Assembly (NCBI GenBank): GCA_003554115.1
Contig: PWFE01000124.1
Coordinates: 1 to 16,186, forward strand
Direction of reading: 5' to 3'
DNA from: Haloferacaceae archaeon
Lineage (GTDB): Archaea > Halobacteriota > Halobacteria > Halobacteriales > Haloferacaceae
Length of the DNA stretch: 16,186 bases
Below, piece after piece: positions 1 to 6,450 of this stretch. Every line of letters starts with the position of its first letter. The stretch's first letter is position 1. Both the position numbers and the translations under genes were made by a program. The notes under the pieces are model-generated. The model saw nothing but the letters and a program-made list of their open reading frames with translations, was not told where the DNA came from and did not search any database.

Positions 1-224
1 ACCGAACCCATATCGGTTGTCGCGCCACCGAGGCGTTTGATCGCGGTCTCGAAGCTCATTTTGGTGCGGGTGCTCGGTTCGAAAAAACAGAGCCCGAGAA
101 CGGCCCGCTCGTGAGCGGTTGCCCACGCCGCAGGGTCGGCATCGATCTCGGCGGCCCGGTCGAGCACCGCCTCGATGTCGGCCCGCGACAGTTGATTCGC
201 GGAGATGAGGTGGTCCTGACGCAT
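1..224 (-). CDS. pyrB: Aspartate carbamoyltransferase catalytic subunit, N-terminal part (cut by window edge)
   Basis: The enzyme joins carbamoyl phosphate and L-aspartate to give N-carbamoyl-L-aspartate, the committed step of pyrimidine synthesis, in the cytoplasm. Only the first 74 codons are in the window. The start reads [20 protein letters not shown], typical of archaeal PyrB, and residues 48-59 ([12 protein letters not shown]) hold the STRT carbamoyl-phosphate loop that marks the carbamoyltransferase family. The family is normally about 300 residues, so three quarters lies beyond position 1. The ATG at 222-224 is the natural start because the family N-terminus begins there. The gene diverges from the ASCH-domain gene across 98 bp. 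No clear TATA box is seen 27 bp ahead of the ATG, so a longer leader is possible. In haloarchaea pyrI usually follows pyrB, but that would be outside the window. Confidence 0.95.
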   Translation of the reverse strand, partial: MRQDHLISANQLSRADIEAVLDRAAEIDADPAAWATAHERAVLGLCFFEPSTRTKMSFETAIKRLGGATTDMGS

Positions 225-256
225 TGATAGAGAGGGGTTGCCCAACACTCTTGAAT

Positions 257-264
257 CCCGCGGG
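257..264. repeat. Perfect 8-bp GC palindrome in the pyrB/ASCH divergent promoter region
   Basis: CCCGCGGG is a perfect palindrome lying about 37 bp upstream of the ASCH TATA-like box and about 36 bp ahead of the pyrB start codon. It could be a regulator site, but an 8-bp GC palindrome can also occur by chance in this base composition. Confidence 0.25.
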
Positions 265-287
265 TTGAGACGGTCGGTGCGATACGC

Positions 288-300
288 CCTATATTTTTGA
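288..300 (+). promoter_or_regulatory. TATA-like box and Shine-Dalgarno-like GGAGG ahead of the ASCH-domain gene
   Basis: CCTATATTTTTGA is an AT-rich box centred near 294, which places the transcription start close to the ATG at 323, as for leaderless haloarchaeal mRNAs. A GGAGG lies at 316-320, only 2 bases ahead of the ATG. That is too close for good Shine-Dalgarno spacing and probably at or upstream of the mRNA 5' end, so it is likely not used from this promoter. Confidence 0.55.
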
Positions 301-322
301 GACTCCAGACCTAACGGAGGGT

Positions 323-637
323 ATGTCAGAGATCGACCCTGCGACACTGCTGCCGAACGACCGCGTCAAACAGGCTGTGGCTGCCGGCGATATGACTCAA
401 ATCTCTCGGGGACAGGCGTACGCTGAGGAAGGCGATACGTTCGAGATCGACGGCCAGACGTTTGTCGTCGACCGAATCGAACAACTTACCCTCGGAGAGA
501 TGACCGATGCGGATGCCCAACGAGAGGGATCACCGAATCTCGAAGCCTACAAAGAACGGATGGTCAAAGCCCACGGTGGGAACTTCGAGTGGGATGACTC
601 CGCAACAGTGTTCCAACACCGGTTCGAGCCGCAGTAG
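323..637 (+). CDS. Small ASCH-domain protein
   Basis: A 104-residue acidic cytoplasmic protein. Residues about 30-104 resemble the ASCH fold (related to PUA; thought to bind RNA): a segment around [16 protein letters not shown] is followed by the typical helix of the form D-A-x-x-E-G-x-P-x-L-E-A-Y at 62-76 and a terminal strand ending VFQHRFEP. The short length is normal for stand-alone ASCH proteins. The exact role in haloarchaea is unknown to me; coactivator, RNA-processing or modified-nucleoside roles have been suggested for the superfamily, and nothing here chooses between them. It has its own TATA-like box and converges on the ferredoxin gene with a 25-bp gap. Divergence from pyrB does not by itself imply a link to pyrimidine metabolism. 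Confidence 0.8.
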   Translation: MSEIDPATLLPNDRVKQAVAAGDMTQISRGQAYAEEGDTFEIDGQTFVVDRIEQLTLGEMTDADAQREGSPNLEAYKERMVKAHGGNFEWDDSATVFQHRFEPQ

Positions 638-662
638 TCGGCTCGCCTGCCGCGCTGGTTTC

Positions 663-992
663 TTAATCGTCGTCTGCCAGCGCCGCTTCAGTTGTCGACT
701 CGTCGGCTTCGATACTCGGCGGGTAGACGCCACGTTTGAGTTTGAGATCCGACTGGGCGCGAGCCATACACGTCAGCGCATAGTTCTCGCGTTCTTTTTC
801 CGTAAAGCCGCGAGCGGCGGGCTGGGCGACCTCGCCTTCGACGATCTCGGCTGAACAGGCCAGACACATGCCGACCCGACAGGAGTACTCGTGGGCGATT
901 CCTTCTTCCAGACAGGCTTTGAGGATCGTCTGTTTGTCGGAGACCGTAATCGTCTCTCCAGTGCCAACGAACTCGACGGTGTACTCGGTCAT
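663..992 (-). CDS. Plant-type 2Fe-2S ferredoxin
   Basis: A 109-residue soluble one-electron carrier. Residues 38-46 read C-R-V-G-M-C-L-A-C and a fourth cysteine follows at 75, giving the CX4CX2CX28C pattern that ligates the 2Fe-2S cluster of [2Fe-2S] (plant/halobacterial) ferredoxins. The fold starts at residue 1 with TEYTVEFVGTGETITV. The well-known halobacterial ferredoxin has about 129 residues with an N-terminal acidic insertion; this protein lacks that insertion and instead ends in an acidic tail rich in E, A and D, so it is probably a paralogue with a different redox partner. It is monocistronic and divergent from the mevalonate-pathway gene. A TATTTAG box on the minus strand at 1018-1024, 29 bp ahead of the ATG, predicts a leaderless transcript. 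Confidence 0.93.
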   Translation of the reverse strand: MTEYTVEFVGTGETITVSDKQTILKACLEEGIAHEYSCRVGMCLACSAEIVEGEVAQPAARGFTEKERENYALTCMARAQSDLKLKRGVYPPSIEADESTTEAALADDD

Positions 993-1016
993 ACCGCAGG
1001 TGTTCGCTCACATCAC

Positions 1017-1027
1017 CCTAAATACTT
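1017..1027 (-). promoter_or_regulatory. TATA-like box of the ferredoxin gene
   Basis: Read on the minus strand the site is AAGTATTTAGG, centred about 29 bp upstream of the ATG at 992. This is the standard distance for an archaeal TATA box whose [16 protein letters not shown] at or within a few bases of the start codon. Confidence 0.6.
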
Positions 1028-1150
1028 GTTATCGGTTCTGTCCTTGATGTGCGGACGAATTTGTCGAGACCCAATGCGAGCAGTCGGGGCACCTGCGCCA
1101 CAGAATCCGGAACGACTAACCGGCGACCAAACAGTGTTCGGACAATGAGC

Positions 1151-2128
1151 ATGAAGGCAACCGCACGGGCCCACCCGATTCAGGGACTCGTCAAATACCA
1201 CGGCATGCGCGACCCTGAACTCCGGCTTCCGTACCACGATTCGATCAGCGTCTGTACCGCCCCCACAAATACGACCACGACAGTCGAGTGGCTCGAAGAC
1301 GGCGGCCCAGAAGACGATCTCTATCTCATTGACGACGAACGGGTCGACGGGCGGGCCGCCGAGCGAATCGAGTTGGTCGTCGACCACGTCCGCGAGCTCG
1401 CGGACTTCGACCACGCCGTCCGGTTCGAAAGCAAAAACTCCTTTCCCTCGAATATCGGCTTTGGCTCCTCATCATCAGGGTTTGCGGCTGCCGCACTCGC
1501 CTTAGTCGAGGCGGCTGGCCTCGATATGAGTCTGCCTGAAGTCTCAACAGTCGCCCGCCGTGGCTCATCGTCGGCCGCCCGCGCAGTGACGGGGGCGTTT
1601 TCACACCTGTATGCCGGACTCAACGACGAAGACTGTCGTTCCTACCGACTCGAATCCGAGCTTGAAGACGACCTCAAAATCGTCGCCGCCCACGTGCCTG
1701 CGTACAAAGAGACCGAAGCCGCCCACAAAGAGGCCGCCGAAAGCCACATGTTCCAAGCGCGGATGGCCCACATTCCGGGCCAGATCGTCGAGATGCGCGA
1801 TGCGCTCCGAGAAGCCTCTTTCGAGCGCGTTTTCGAGTTGGCCGAACACGACTCGCTGTCGCTGACCGCCACGACGATAACCGGCCCGGCGGGCTGGGTC
1901 TACTGGCAGCCCGAGACGATTGCGGTGTTCAATGCAGTCCGAGAACTCCGCGACGATGGCGTCGACGTCTATTTCTCAACTGACACGGGTGCGAGTGTGT
2001 ACGTCAACACCCGCGAGGAGTACGTCGACCGTGTTGAAAGCCGAATTGCCGAGATCGGCATCGAAACCGACGTCTGGGAGGTTGGTGGACCGGCCCACGT
2101 GCTCGACGAGAGCGAGGCACTCTTTTAG
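1151..2128 (+). CDS. mvaD: Haloarchaeal mevalonate-pathway decarboxylase (phosphomevalonate decarboxylase type)
   Basis: A GHMP-superfamily enzyme of the isoprenoid pathway that feeds archaeal lipid and carotenoid synthesis. In Haloferax volcanii the close family member decarboxylates mevalonate 5-phosphate to isopentenyl phosphate, which isopentenyl phosphate kinase then phosphorylates; I assign that activity by family. In the 325-residue protein, K15 lies in GLVKYHGMRD (aligning with the IKYWGKRD of diphosphomevalonate decarboxylases), the GHMP phosphate loop is at 98-110 (FPSNIGFGSSSSG), R144 lies in a Ser-rich stretch, and D278 in STDTGASVYV aligns with the catalytic Asp. The start chosen is the ATG at 1151, where family proteins begin MKATA; an in-frame ATG at 1145 adds two residues. 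A longer in-frame extension to 1049 is unlikely because it is not family-like. No strong TATA box is visible. The alternative is a classical diphosphomevalonate decarboxylase. Confidence 0.9.
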   Translation: MKATARAHPIQGLVKYHGMRDPELRLPYHDSISVCTAPTNTTTTVEWLEDGGPEDDLYLIDDERVDGRAAERIELVVDHVRELADFDHAVRFESKNSFPSNIGFGSSSSGFAAAALALVEAAGLDMSLPEVSTVARRGSSSAARAVTGAFSHLYAGLNDEDCRSYRLESELEDDLKIVAAHVPAYKETEAAHKEAAESHMFQARMAHIPGQIVEMRDALREASFERVFELAEHDSLSLTATTITGPAGWVYWQPETIAVFNAVRELRDDGVDVYFSTDTGASVYVNTREEYVDRVESRIAEIGIETDVWEVGGPAHVLDESEALF

Positions 2129-2178
2129 CTACTGTCTGACAGAATCGATAGTAGGGAGTGACTACCTGCCAATCAGGT
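2129..2178. terminator. Two small hairpins between convergent mvaD and PAS kinase genes
   Basis: The 53-bp convergent gap holds CTACT (2129-2133) pairing with AGTAG (2150-2154), an inner CTGTC-T-GACAG (2132-2142), and ACCTG (2164-2168) pairing with CAGGT (2174-2178). There is no long T-tract beyond a TTTT at 2123-2126 inside mvaD, so a bidirectional terminator is only a suggestion from position and structure. Confidence 0.3.
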
Positions 2179-2181
2179 CCG

Positions 2182-3210
2182 TTAGGCAGCTTTTTCGCCG
2201 TTCAAATAGAGACGAACGACGGTTCCGCCGCTGGTGGGCGTTTCGATGGTGATCCGGCCGCCGTAGGCGTTGACGATCCATTTGACGAGCCACAGTCCAA
2301 GGCCACTACCGTGGTTGAGTGGGGTGATCTGTGTGTCTTCGGTGATGATCTGCTGTTCGACTGGGGGGATTCCGGGACCGTTGTCGCTGACGGTGATCTC
2401 GACGGTCGACGAACTGATCGCAGTCGCCGAAACTGTCGCTTTTGGGGTTGCTGAATCGTTGTGTCGGATTGCGTTGTCGAGCAGGCTTCTGAGAACAATT
2501 TGCAGTTTTTCGTTCGCACGGACCGTTGGCGATCCGTCGATCTCGGTGGAGATTGCAGCATCGTCGAACCGCTGTAGACAGTCGTACCTCACAGCTTCGA
2601 CGAGTGGCTTGACGTCTATCGGTCGGACAGCAACAGCCTCACCGAGAACCTGCTGGATTGTTTTTGCCTCCTCGCTGAGCTGTGAGAGCTGGCTAGCCGT
2701 TGTTTTGATCTTGGTTGCAGCCTCTTGGATCGCCGGCTCGTCAGTAGTGTCGACGATTTCGGTTGCCATCCCCAAAATGATCGTCAGATCGTTTCGGAGA
2801 TTGTGCCGAAGTACGCGGTGAAGGACATCGAGATGCCGCTCTCGTTGCAGTTCGTCGGTAATATCCGAATAGATCGCAAACCCGTGGTCGTCGTCGTACG
2901 GCACGCCACGGTACATGAACTTCCGTTCGCCCGCCTCGGTCATTCGCTCGACGACAGCAGCGTTCGACTCACCGGCTTCGGTTCGTTGGTCGAACTGTTG
3001 GGCTTCCTGTCGCTTTTCGGCCGGGACGATTAACTCGTTGAGTGGCTCGTCGACGACGGGCGTCGACGGTGAGCCGAACACATCGAGAAAGGCATCGTTC
3101 GCATCTCGAATAACTGGCTCGCCGTCGACGAGTTCGAACTTAACGACAGGGTCTTCGAGCCGTTCGAAGAGATGTCGGAAACAGCCGCTGTGATGGTGTG
3201 ACGATTGCAT
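2182..3210 (-). CDS. Soluble PAS-domain sensor histidine kinase
   Basis: A 342-residue kinase that autophosphorylates on histidine and should pass phosphate to a response regulator. No membrane segment is seen, so it is cytoplasmic. A PAS domain covers about 10-120 (ending AIYSDITDELQRE, the usual PAS-kinase linker). The H box RVLRHNLRND places the phospho-acceptor at H136 in the form common in haloarchaeal kinases. The ATPase domain has an N box with N246 (LLDNAIRHN), a G1 box DNGPGIP at 276-282 and a G2 box GSGLGLWLV at 301-309, all intact. The ATG at 3208-3210 follows an in-frame stop 8 codons upstream, which fixes the start region. There is no TATA box at -27; a candidate lies about 170 bp upstream in the AT-rich gap. 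It is an orphan: no regulator gene adjoins it. The signal sensed is unknown. Confidence 0.93.
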   Translation of the reverse strand: MQSSHHHSGCFRHLFERLEDPVVKFELVDGEPVIRDANDAFLDVFGSPSTPVVDEPLNELIVPAEKRQEAQQFDQRTEAGESNAAVVERMTEAGERKFMYRGVPYDDDHGFAIYSDITDELQRERHLDVLHRVLRHNLRNDLTIILGMATEIVDTTDEPAIQEAATKIKTTASQLSQLSEEAKTIQQVLGEAVAVRPIDVKPLVEAVRYDCLQRFDDAAISTEIDGSPTVRANEKLQIVLRSLLDNAIRHNDSATPKATVSATAISSSTVEITVSDNGPGIPPVEQQIITEDTQITPLNHGSGLGLWLVKWIVNAYGGRITIETPTSGGTVVRLYLNGEKAA

Positions 3211-3350
3211 CGAGTTCCTAGCGAGCGATCAGTCTTGTGCTGCTGGTTGTCTCCCCCGAGGCTGGCTGTCGAACAACCCGTCGACCGGTTGTGCCGGGTG
3301 CTGGTCGACAGTAGGAACCTCCACATCCTCCCCCACTTGATGACTGTGTC

Positions 3351-3372
3351 ATACTCTGACAAGAAAGAGTAT
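3351..3372. repeat. Inverted repeat ATACTCT-N8-AGAGTAT, candidate operator
   Basis: ATACTCT at 3351-3357 and AGAGTAT at 3366-3372 are perfect complements separated by GACAAGAA. On the minus strand a TTTATTA box at 3381-3387 predicts transcription starting near 3357, so the repeat would cover about -15 to +6 of the PAS kinase transcript. That position suits a repressor site. It could instead form a 5' hairpin in the leader. Confidence 0.4.
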
Positions 3373-3380
3373 TGTAGAGA

Positions 3381-3387
3381 TAATAAA
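3381..3387 (-). promoter_or_regulatory. Candidate TATA box for the PAS kinase, implying a ~147-nt leader
   Basis: Minus-strand TTTATTA is the best TATA-like match upstream of the kinase, whose own -27 region has none. Use of this box would start the mRNA near 3357 and leave about 147 untranslated bases, unusual in an organism where most genes here look leaderless. Confidence 0.35.
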
Positions 3388-3507
3388 GTTATTGTTATTT
3401 TGTGCAACGGATGTTTGGGATACCTGGGTTTTGGTGCTAGCAATATTTAGTACGAAGCCGAATCAATATACGTTCTAACACCAAATCTTGTTTACCTGTT
3501 TGAATCA

Positions 3508-3549
3508 CCCAAAAATGTTGGTAAAACAGACTACTCGGGCAGTTACCCG
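3508..3549 (-). terminator. Candidate terminator of the unknown-function gene ending at 3543
   Basis: A short stem CGGG (3536-3539) with CCCG (3546-3549) overlaps the stop codon, and on the minus strand two T-runs follow (TTTT at 3523-3526 and TTTTT at 3510-3514). Archaeal termination relies mainly on T-rich tracts, so the T-runs are the better part of the evidence. CTGTTT (3496-3501) and AAACAG (3524-3529) also form a 6-bp inverted repeat here. Confidence 0.35.
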
Positions 3550-3995
3550 CTGAATTCGGCCTCGGCAACGCGGACGATGACCGTCTCGTCGACGTCTCGG
3601 AGGTCATAGCTCGGCACTGAATCGGTGAGGCGGGTGACGTACATCGGCTCGACGAGTCGGTTGTCTTCGAGGCCGAACACACAGAGCAGTTGGTCAGTCT
3701 CTTCGGGTGGTCGCTCGCGGTCTCTGACCTGTGTCGCACACGCTCGCGACAGCCACTCGGTTTTGCTGATCGAGGGTTCTTTGATAAGGGCGTACTCGAC
3801 AAAGCGGACTAGATACCAGTTGAGATCGTTCAACAGCGAGACAGCCGCACCCAGACTAACCGTTTCGAGTCCAATCGAATTCTCGAACGGCTGGCTGAGC
3901 TCGTAGGTCGACAGCGCGGCTCTGGAGGTCTCACGGGACAGCAGTTCGTACTGGAGGTCGACATCGGCGGCCCCAATGAGACAGACACGTGTCAC
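3543..3995 (-). CDS. Haloarchaeal conserved protein of unknown function (possibly DUF5804)
   Basis: A 150-residue acidic protein without signal peptide or clear membrane helix. It begins MTRVCLIGAADVDLQYELLS from a GTG codon at 3993-3995. I recall this pattern from a haloarchaea-restricted family, possibly DUF5804, but cannot confirm the number. There is a central hydrophobic-aromatic stretch (SLGAAVSLLNDLNWYLVRFVEYAL, here residues about 47-70 in total), followed by a charged segment and a C-terminal strand-rich region ending in VIVRVAEAEFSG. The start is supported by a TTTACT box at 4018-4023 on the minus strand, 26 bp upstream, which would give a leaderless GTG-initiated message. It lies 39 bp after the membrane kinase on the same strand, so partial read-through is possible. 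I assign no function. Confidence 0.75.
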   Translation of the reverse strand: MTRVCLIGAADVDLQYELLSRETSRAALSTYELSQPFENSIGLETVSLGAAVSLLNDLNWYLVRFVEYALIKEPSISKTEWLSRACATQVRDRERPPEETDQLLCVFGLEDNRLVEPMYVTRLTDSVPSYDLRDVDETVIVRVAEAEFSG

Positions 3996-4017
3996 ACCTG
4001 CGCAGAGTCGACCGCCG

Positions 4018-4023
4018 AGTAAA
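4018..4023 (-). promoter_or_regulatory. TATA-like box of the GTG-started unknown gene
   Basis: Minus-strand TTTACT lies centred 26 bp ahead of the GTG at 3995, in the 39-bp gap after the membrane kinase. The distance supports a leaderless transcript and helps choose the GTG over later starts. Confidence 0.45.
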
Positions 4024-4034
4024 TCGGTTTGGGT

Positions 4035-5120
4035 TCAGATCCGGAACTCGAAGCGCGCACCACCAGTCGTCGACGCTGTAAGGGTGACCTCCCAGCCGTG
4101 AGCTTGGGCGATCCGGCGGACGATTGCCAACCCGAGTCCGCTACCCGATCCGCTCGCAGTCTCGCCGGCTTCGAACATCGACTCGCGGTCGGCTTCCGGC
4201 ACGCCGACGCCGTCGTCTTCGACATAAAAGCCACCATCGTCTAAATCGCCGACAGTGATCATAATCTCGGGAGCCATGGCTGCGTCGTCGACCGGATCTG
4301 GCTCGTCGGCTGTTGGTGTGTCGACCGCTAAGCCATGTTCAACACTGTTTCGAAACAAGTTTTCAAACAGACGTTTGAGCCGCTGGCGGTCGGCTTCGAC
4401 TGTGGCGGTCGTCTCAATGCTGCAGTCGGCGAGATCCGAGCCGGCGGTCTGCCAAGCAGTTTCGGCGAGTTCGTCGATGCCGATTGTTTCGGGGTCGGTT
4501 ACCTCATGGCCACCGCGAGCCAACGCGAGTGAGTCCTCGATGATTTCGGTCATTCGCTCGTGGGCAAACTCGATCTGGTCGACGTGTTCGTCATCAAGGT
4601 CGTGGCTGGCTTTCAGTAGTTCGATTCGGCCTCTGGCGACAGTGAGCGGGCTTCTGAGATCGTGTGAGACGATGCTGGCGAACTCTTCGAGCCGCTCGAC
4701 CTGCCGTTCGAGCTCCTGTTCGCGGCGTCTGGTCCGTCGACGCTCAACATCATAAAAGCCGAACGCCAGCCCGATAACCGCACCGCGGGCGACGCCAGCG
4801 TTCAGCGTCTGTAGCGTCCGGTGGACGACAGCACCCTCATCGAACTGCGAGTACAGACTCAGGAATTCGAACCCACCGAGAAACGCACTCCCGGCCAGAC
4901 ACCACAACATCAGCCGAAACATCTCGGTGTCGGGCGTACGGTCGGCCCACGCCCAGTAGCTCGCACCGACCAGTAGTGCCGAAAACAACAGCGGGACGAC
5001 CGCCTCGGTCAGAAACACGAGTTCGCTTGTCGTCTCGCTGGTGATAATAAACCAGAGCGTCAACGACGCGGTCGCAACACCGAGGCCGGCGATCGCTCCC
5101 GCACTGAAACGACGCTGCAT
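4035..5120 (-). CDS. Membrane sensor histidine kinase with four-helix N-terminal domain
   Basis: A 361-residue kinase. Four hydrophobic segments lie at about 7-28, 34-58, 68-90 and 103-124 with very short loops, matching the archaeal four-TM sensor region found on many haloarchaeal kinases; this suggests sensing in or near the membrane. An Arg-rich linker (127-134) and a short coiled coil lead to the H box EEFASIVSHDLRSPL with phospho-acceptor H153. The ATPase domain has N258 in ENLFRNSVEH, a G1 box DDGVGVP at 302-308, an F box around MFEAGE and a G2 box GSGSGLGLAIV at 324-334, so it looks active. The ATG at 5118-5120 is backed by a minus-strand TTTTAG box 27 bp upstream (leaderless). No response regulator is adjacent; the downstream unknown-function gene might be a functional partner but nothing proves it. 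Confidence 0.93.
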   Translation of the reverse strand: MQRRFSAGAIAGLGVATASLTLWFIITSETTSELVFLTEAVVPLLFSALLVGASYWAWADRTPDTEMFRLMLWCLAGSAFLGGFEFLSLYSQFDEGAVVHRTLQTLNAGVARGAVIGLAFGFYDVERRRTRRREQELERQVERLEEFASIVSHDLRSPLTVARGRIELLKASHDLDDEHVDQIEFAHERMTEIIEDSLALARGGHEVTDPETIGIDELAETAWQTAGSDLADCSIETTATVEADRQRLKRLFENLFRNSVEHGLAVDTPTADEPDPVDDAAMAPEIMITVGDLDDGGFYVEDDGVGVPEADRESMFEAGETASGSGSGLGLAIVRRIAQAHGWEVTLTASTTGGARFEFRI

Positions 5121-5133
5121 CTATCTGAATAGA
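5120..5133. repeat. Short inverted repeat directly ahead of the membrane kinase start
   Basis: TCTAT (5120-5124) and ATAGA (5129-5133) are complementary around a 4-base spacer and sit immediately upstream of and touching the ATG, between it and the TATA-like box. A site here would overlap the transcription start. It is only 5 bp per arm, so chance is possible. Confidence 0.25.
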
Positions 5134-5142
5134 CGGACCAAT

Positions 5143-5150
5143 CGCTAAAA
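5143..5150 (-). promoter_or_regulatory. TATA-like box of the membrane kinase gene
   Basis: Minus-strand TTTTAGCG is centred about 27 bp upstream of the ATG at 5120, giving a predicted leaderless mRNA. It lies in the 53-bp gap after the SAM synthetase stop codon. Confidence 0.5.
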
Positions 5151-5173
5151 GAATATCTCTTCGTGCTATCTAT

Positions 5174-6376
5174 CTAAAATGTCGACAGATCGCCGTCGAT
5201 AACCTGCCGGGTGATGTCGGTCACGTCGGCCAACTCGCGGTCGACGATCGTTCGAATCTCGGCGTCCACGTCCGCAAGCTCGACGCCGTCGTCGGTGACG
5301 ACCTGTGCGTCGGCGACGTGCGGCTGGTCGATTGGTTTGCCGATCTGACTCAACAACCGAACTTGGAGATCACGAATGCCGTCGACCTCCGCCACCACGG
5401 ATTCGGCAATCTCGGTCGAAAGCAGGTTGTAGATTTTGCCGATGTGGTTGACCGGATTCTTCCCGGAGGTCGCCTCCATGCTCATCGGTCGGTTTGGTGT
5501 GATCAGGCCGTTTGCCCGGTTGCCACGACCGACCGAACCGTCGTCACCCTGTTCGGCCGAGGTGCCGGTGACAGTGAGATAGATCGAGCCTTCGTCGAGA
5601 TCGTCAGCGGTGTTGACGTCGACGCTGACTTCGCGGTCGGTGATCTCTTCGGCAAGCTCGGTGACGTATGCCTCAACGCGGTCGACCGCATCTGCGTAGG
5701 CCTCAATATCCTCGATGTAGCTGTCGACCATCGCGGCGGCAACGGTGATGTTGATGTGGTCGCCCTCACGTTTGCCCATGATTTTGACGTCCGGTCCCAA
5801 CTCTGGGTTCTCGGCGACGTAGGTCGTGTTGAGTTCCTGTTCGGCCGTGTGGACGATCTGTTCGGTTTCCGTAAGCGGTGCGTGGCCGACACCGAAAGAG
5901 GTGTCGTTGGCCATCGGGACGGTCGCGCCATCCTCGCCGAAGACTTCCTGGAGGTCGCCAGATCCTTCGCCAAGTTTGACGTCGACAATGACGTCAGTGC
6001 CGTACTCCAGTTCGGGGATCTTCTCGGCGAGATACTCCCGAGCCGCCGCGAGCGCCGTCGAGTCGACGGGCAGCTGTTGGCCGTCGTACTCCTTGGTCGC
6101 GCGGCCGACGATCAAAATATAGATCGGCTCGACGACCTCACCGCCACCGAATGCGGGAGCCGCCCGCCCCGCCACCAGTTGGGTTTCGTCGGTGTTGTAG
6201 TGGAGCACTTTGCCGACGCGATCCAGATACAGCTGTGAGAGTGCCCGAGAGACGCTTTCGGCAATACCGTCGCTGATCGAATCCGGATGCCCGATCCCCT
6301 TCCGTTCGACGATCTCGACCGACTGGTCTTCGACTGCACTGCGGTCGAGTTCGCTAACCTGAATATTCCGACTCAT
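5174..6376 (-). CDS. Archaeal S-adenosylmethionine synthetase (methionine adenosyltransferase)
   Basis: The enzyme makes S-adenosylmethionine from ATP and methionine, releasing phosphate and pyrophosphate, and supplies methyl groups for RNA, DNA, lipid and cofactor modification. The 400-residue protein belongs to the archaeal branch, which is very divergent from the bacterial MetK branch. Visible conserved blocks are [10 protein letters not shown] (25-34), [12 protein letters not shown] (136-147), the long Gly/Asn block [17 protein letters not shown] (283-299) and [13 protein letters not shown] (305-317). Length matches the family (about 400). The ATG at 6374-6376 is chosen because archaeal MATs begin just ahead of the QVSELDR-like segment; an in-frame ATG at 6398-6400 would add MCASEGPD and lies closer to the predicted transcription start. 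The gene follows the CYTH gene on the same strand but has its own TATA-like box. Confidence 0.96.
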   Translation of the reverse strand: MSRNIQVSELDRSAVEDQSVEIVERKGIGHPDSISDGIAESVSRALSQLYLDRVGKVLHYNTDETQLVAGRAAPAFGGGEVVEPIYILIVGRATKEYDGQQLPVDSTALAAAREYLAEKIPELEYGTDVIVDVKLGEGSGDLQEVFGEDGATVPMANDTSFGVGHAPLTETEQIVHTAEQELNTTYVAENPELGPDVKIMGKREGDHINITVAAAMVDSYIEDIEAYADAVDRVEAYVTELAEEITDREVSVDVNTADDLDEGSIYLTVTGTSAEQGDDGSVGRGNRANGLITPNRPMSMEATSGKNPVNHIGKIYNLLSTEIAESVVAEVDGIRDLQVRLLSQIGKPIDQPHVADAQVVTDDGVELADVDAEIRTIVDRELADVTDITRQVIDGDLSTF

Positions 6377-6429
6377 ATCCGGCCCTTCGGAGGCACACAT
6401 GCTATAACTTGCGGAAACCTATGGTGGAC

Positions 6430-6440
6430 ATAAAATAACT
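6430..6440 (-). promoter_or_regulatory. TATA-like box of the SAM synthetase gene
   Basis: Minus-strand AGTTATTTTAT is centred near 6434, predicting transcription from about 6407. The mRNA would have about a 7-base leader to the ATG at 6400 or about 31 bases to the ATG at 6376. This is the reason the start codon is uncertain. Confidence 0.5.
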
Positions 6441-6450
6441 ACGAAGCATA

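Larger units (their letters stand above)
3211..3542. other. AT-rich intergenic gap of 332 bp
   Basis: This is the longest stretch without a gene. The half nearest the PAS kinase is of normal composition; 3340-3530 is clearly AT-rich compared with its flanks. It holds TATA-like boxes, a 7-bp inverted repeat (3351-3372), and overlapping inverted repeats near 3490-3529. Reading frames here are short and do not resemble any protein I recognise. I see no tRNA, rRNA or transposon end. It most likely holds the leader and promoter of the PAS kinase and the 3' end of the upstream gene; a small RNA cannot be excluded. Confidence 0.6.

Noticed and set aside
1049..1150. N-terminal extension of the decarboxylase to an ATG at 1049
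   Set aside because: The added residues are Arg/Ser/Thr-rich and unlike the family, whose members begin MKATA.
3220..3345. Small minus-strand reading frame just ahead of the PAS kinase, in the same frame and ended by a TGA 8 codons before its ATG
   Set aside because: About 30 codons, no domain, Gln/Pro/Asp-rich. The kinase already has a complete PAS domain, so it is not a lost N-terminus. A leader peptide cannot be excluded but nothing supports one.
3211..3542. Transposon remnant or integration site in the AT-rich gap
   Set aside because: No terminal inverted repeats, target-site duplication, transposase fragment or tRNA end was found by eye.
5318..6238. Long open frame on the plus strand opposite SAM synthetase (306 codons)
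   Set aside because: It is a mirror frame of a well-conserved gene; such antisense frames stay open in GC-rich DNA with strong third-position bias. The translation is Val/Asp/Gly-rich without a recognisable domain.
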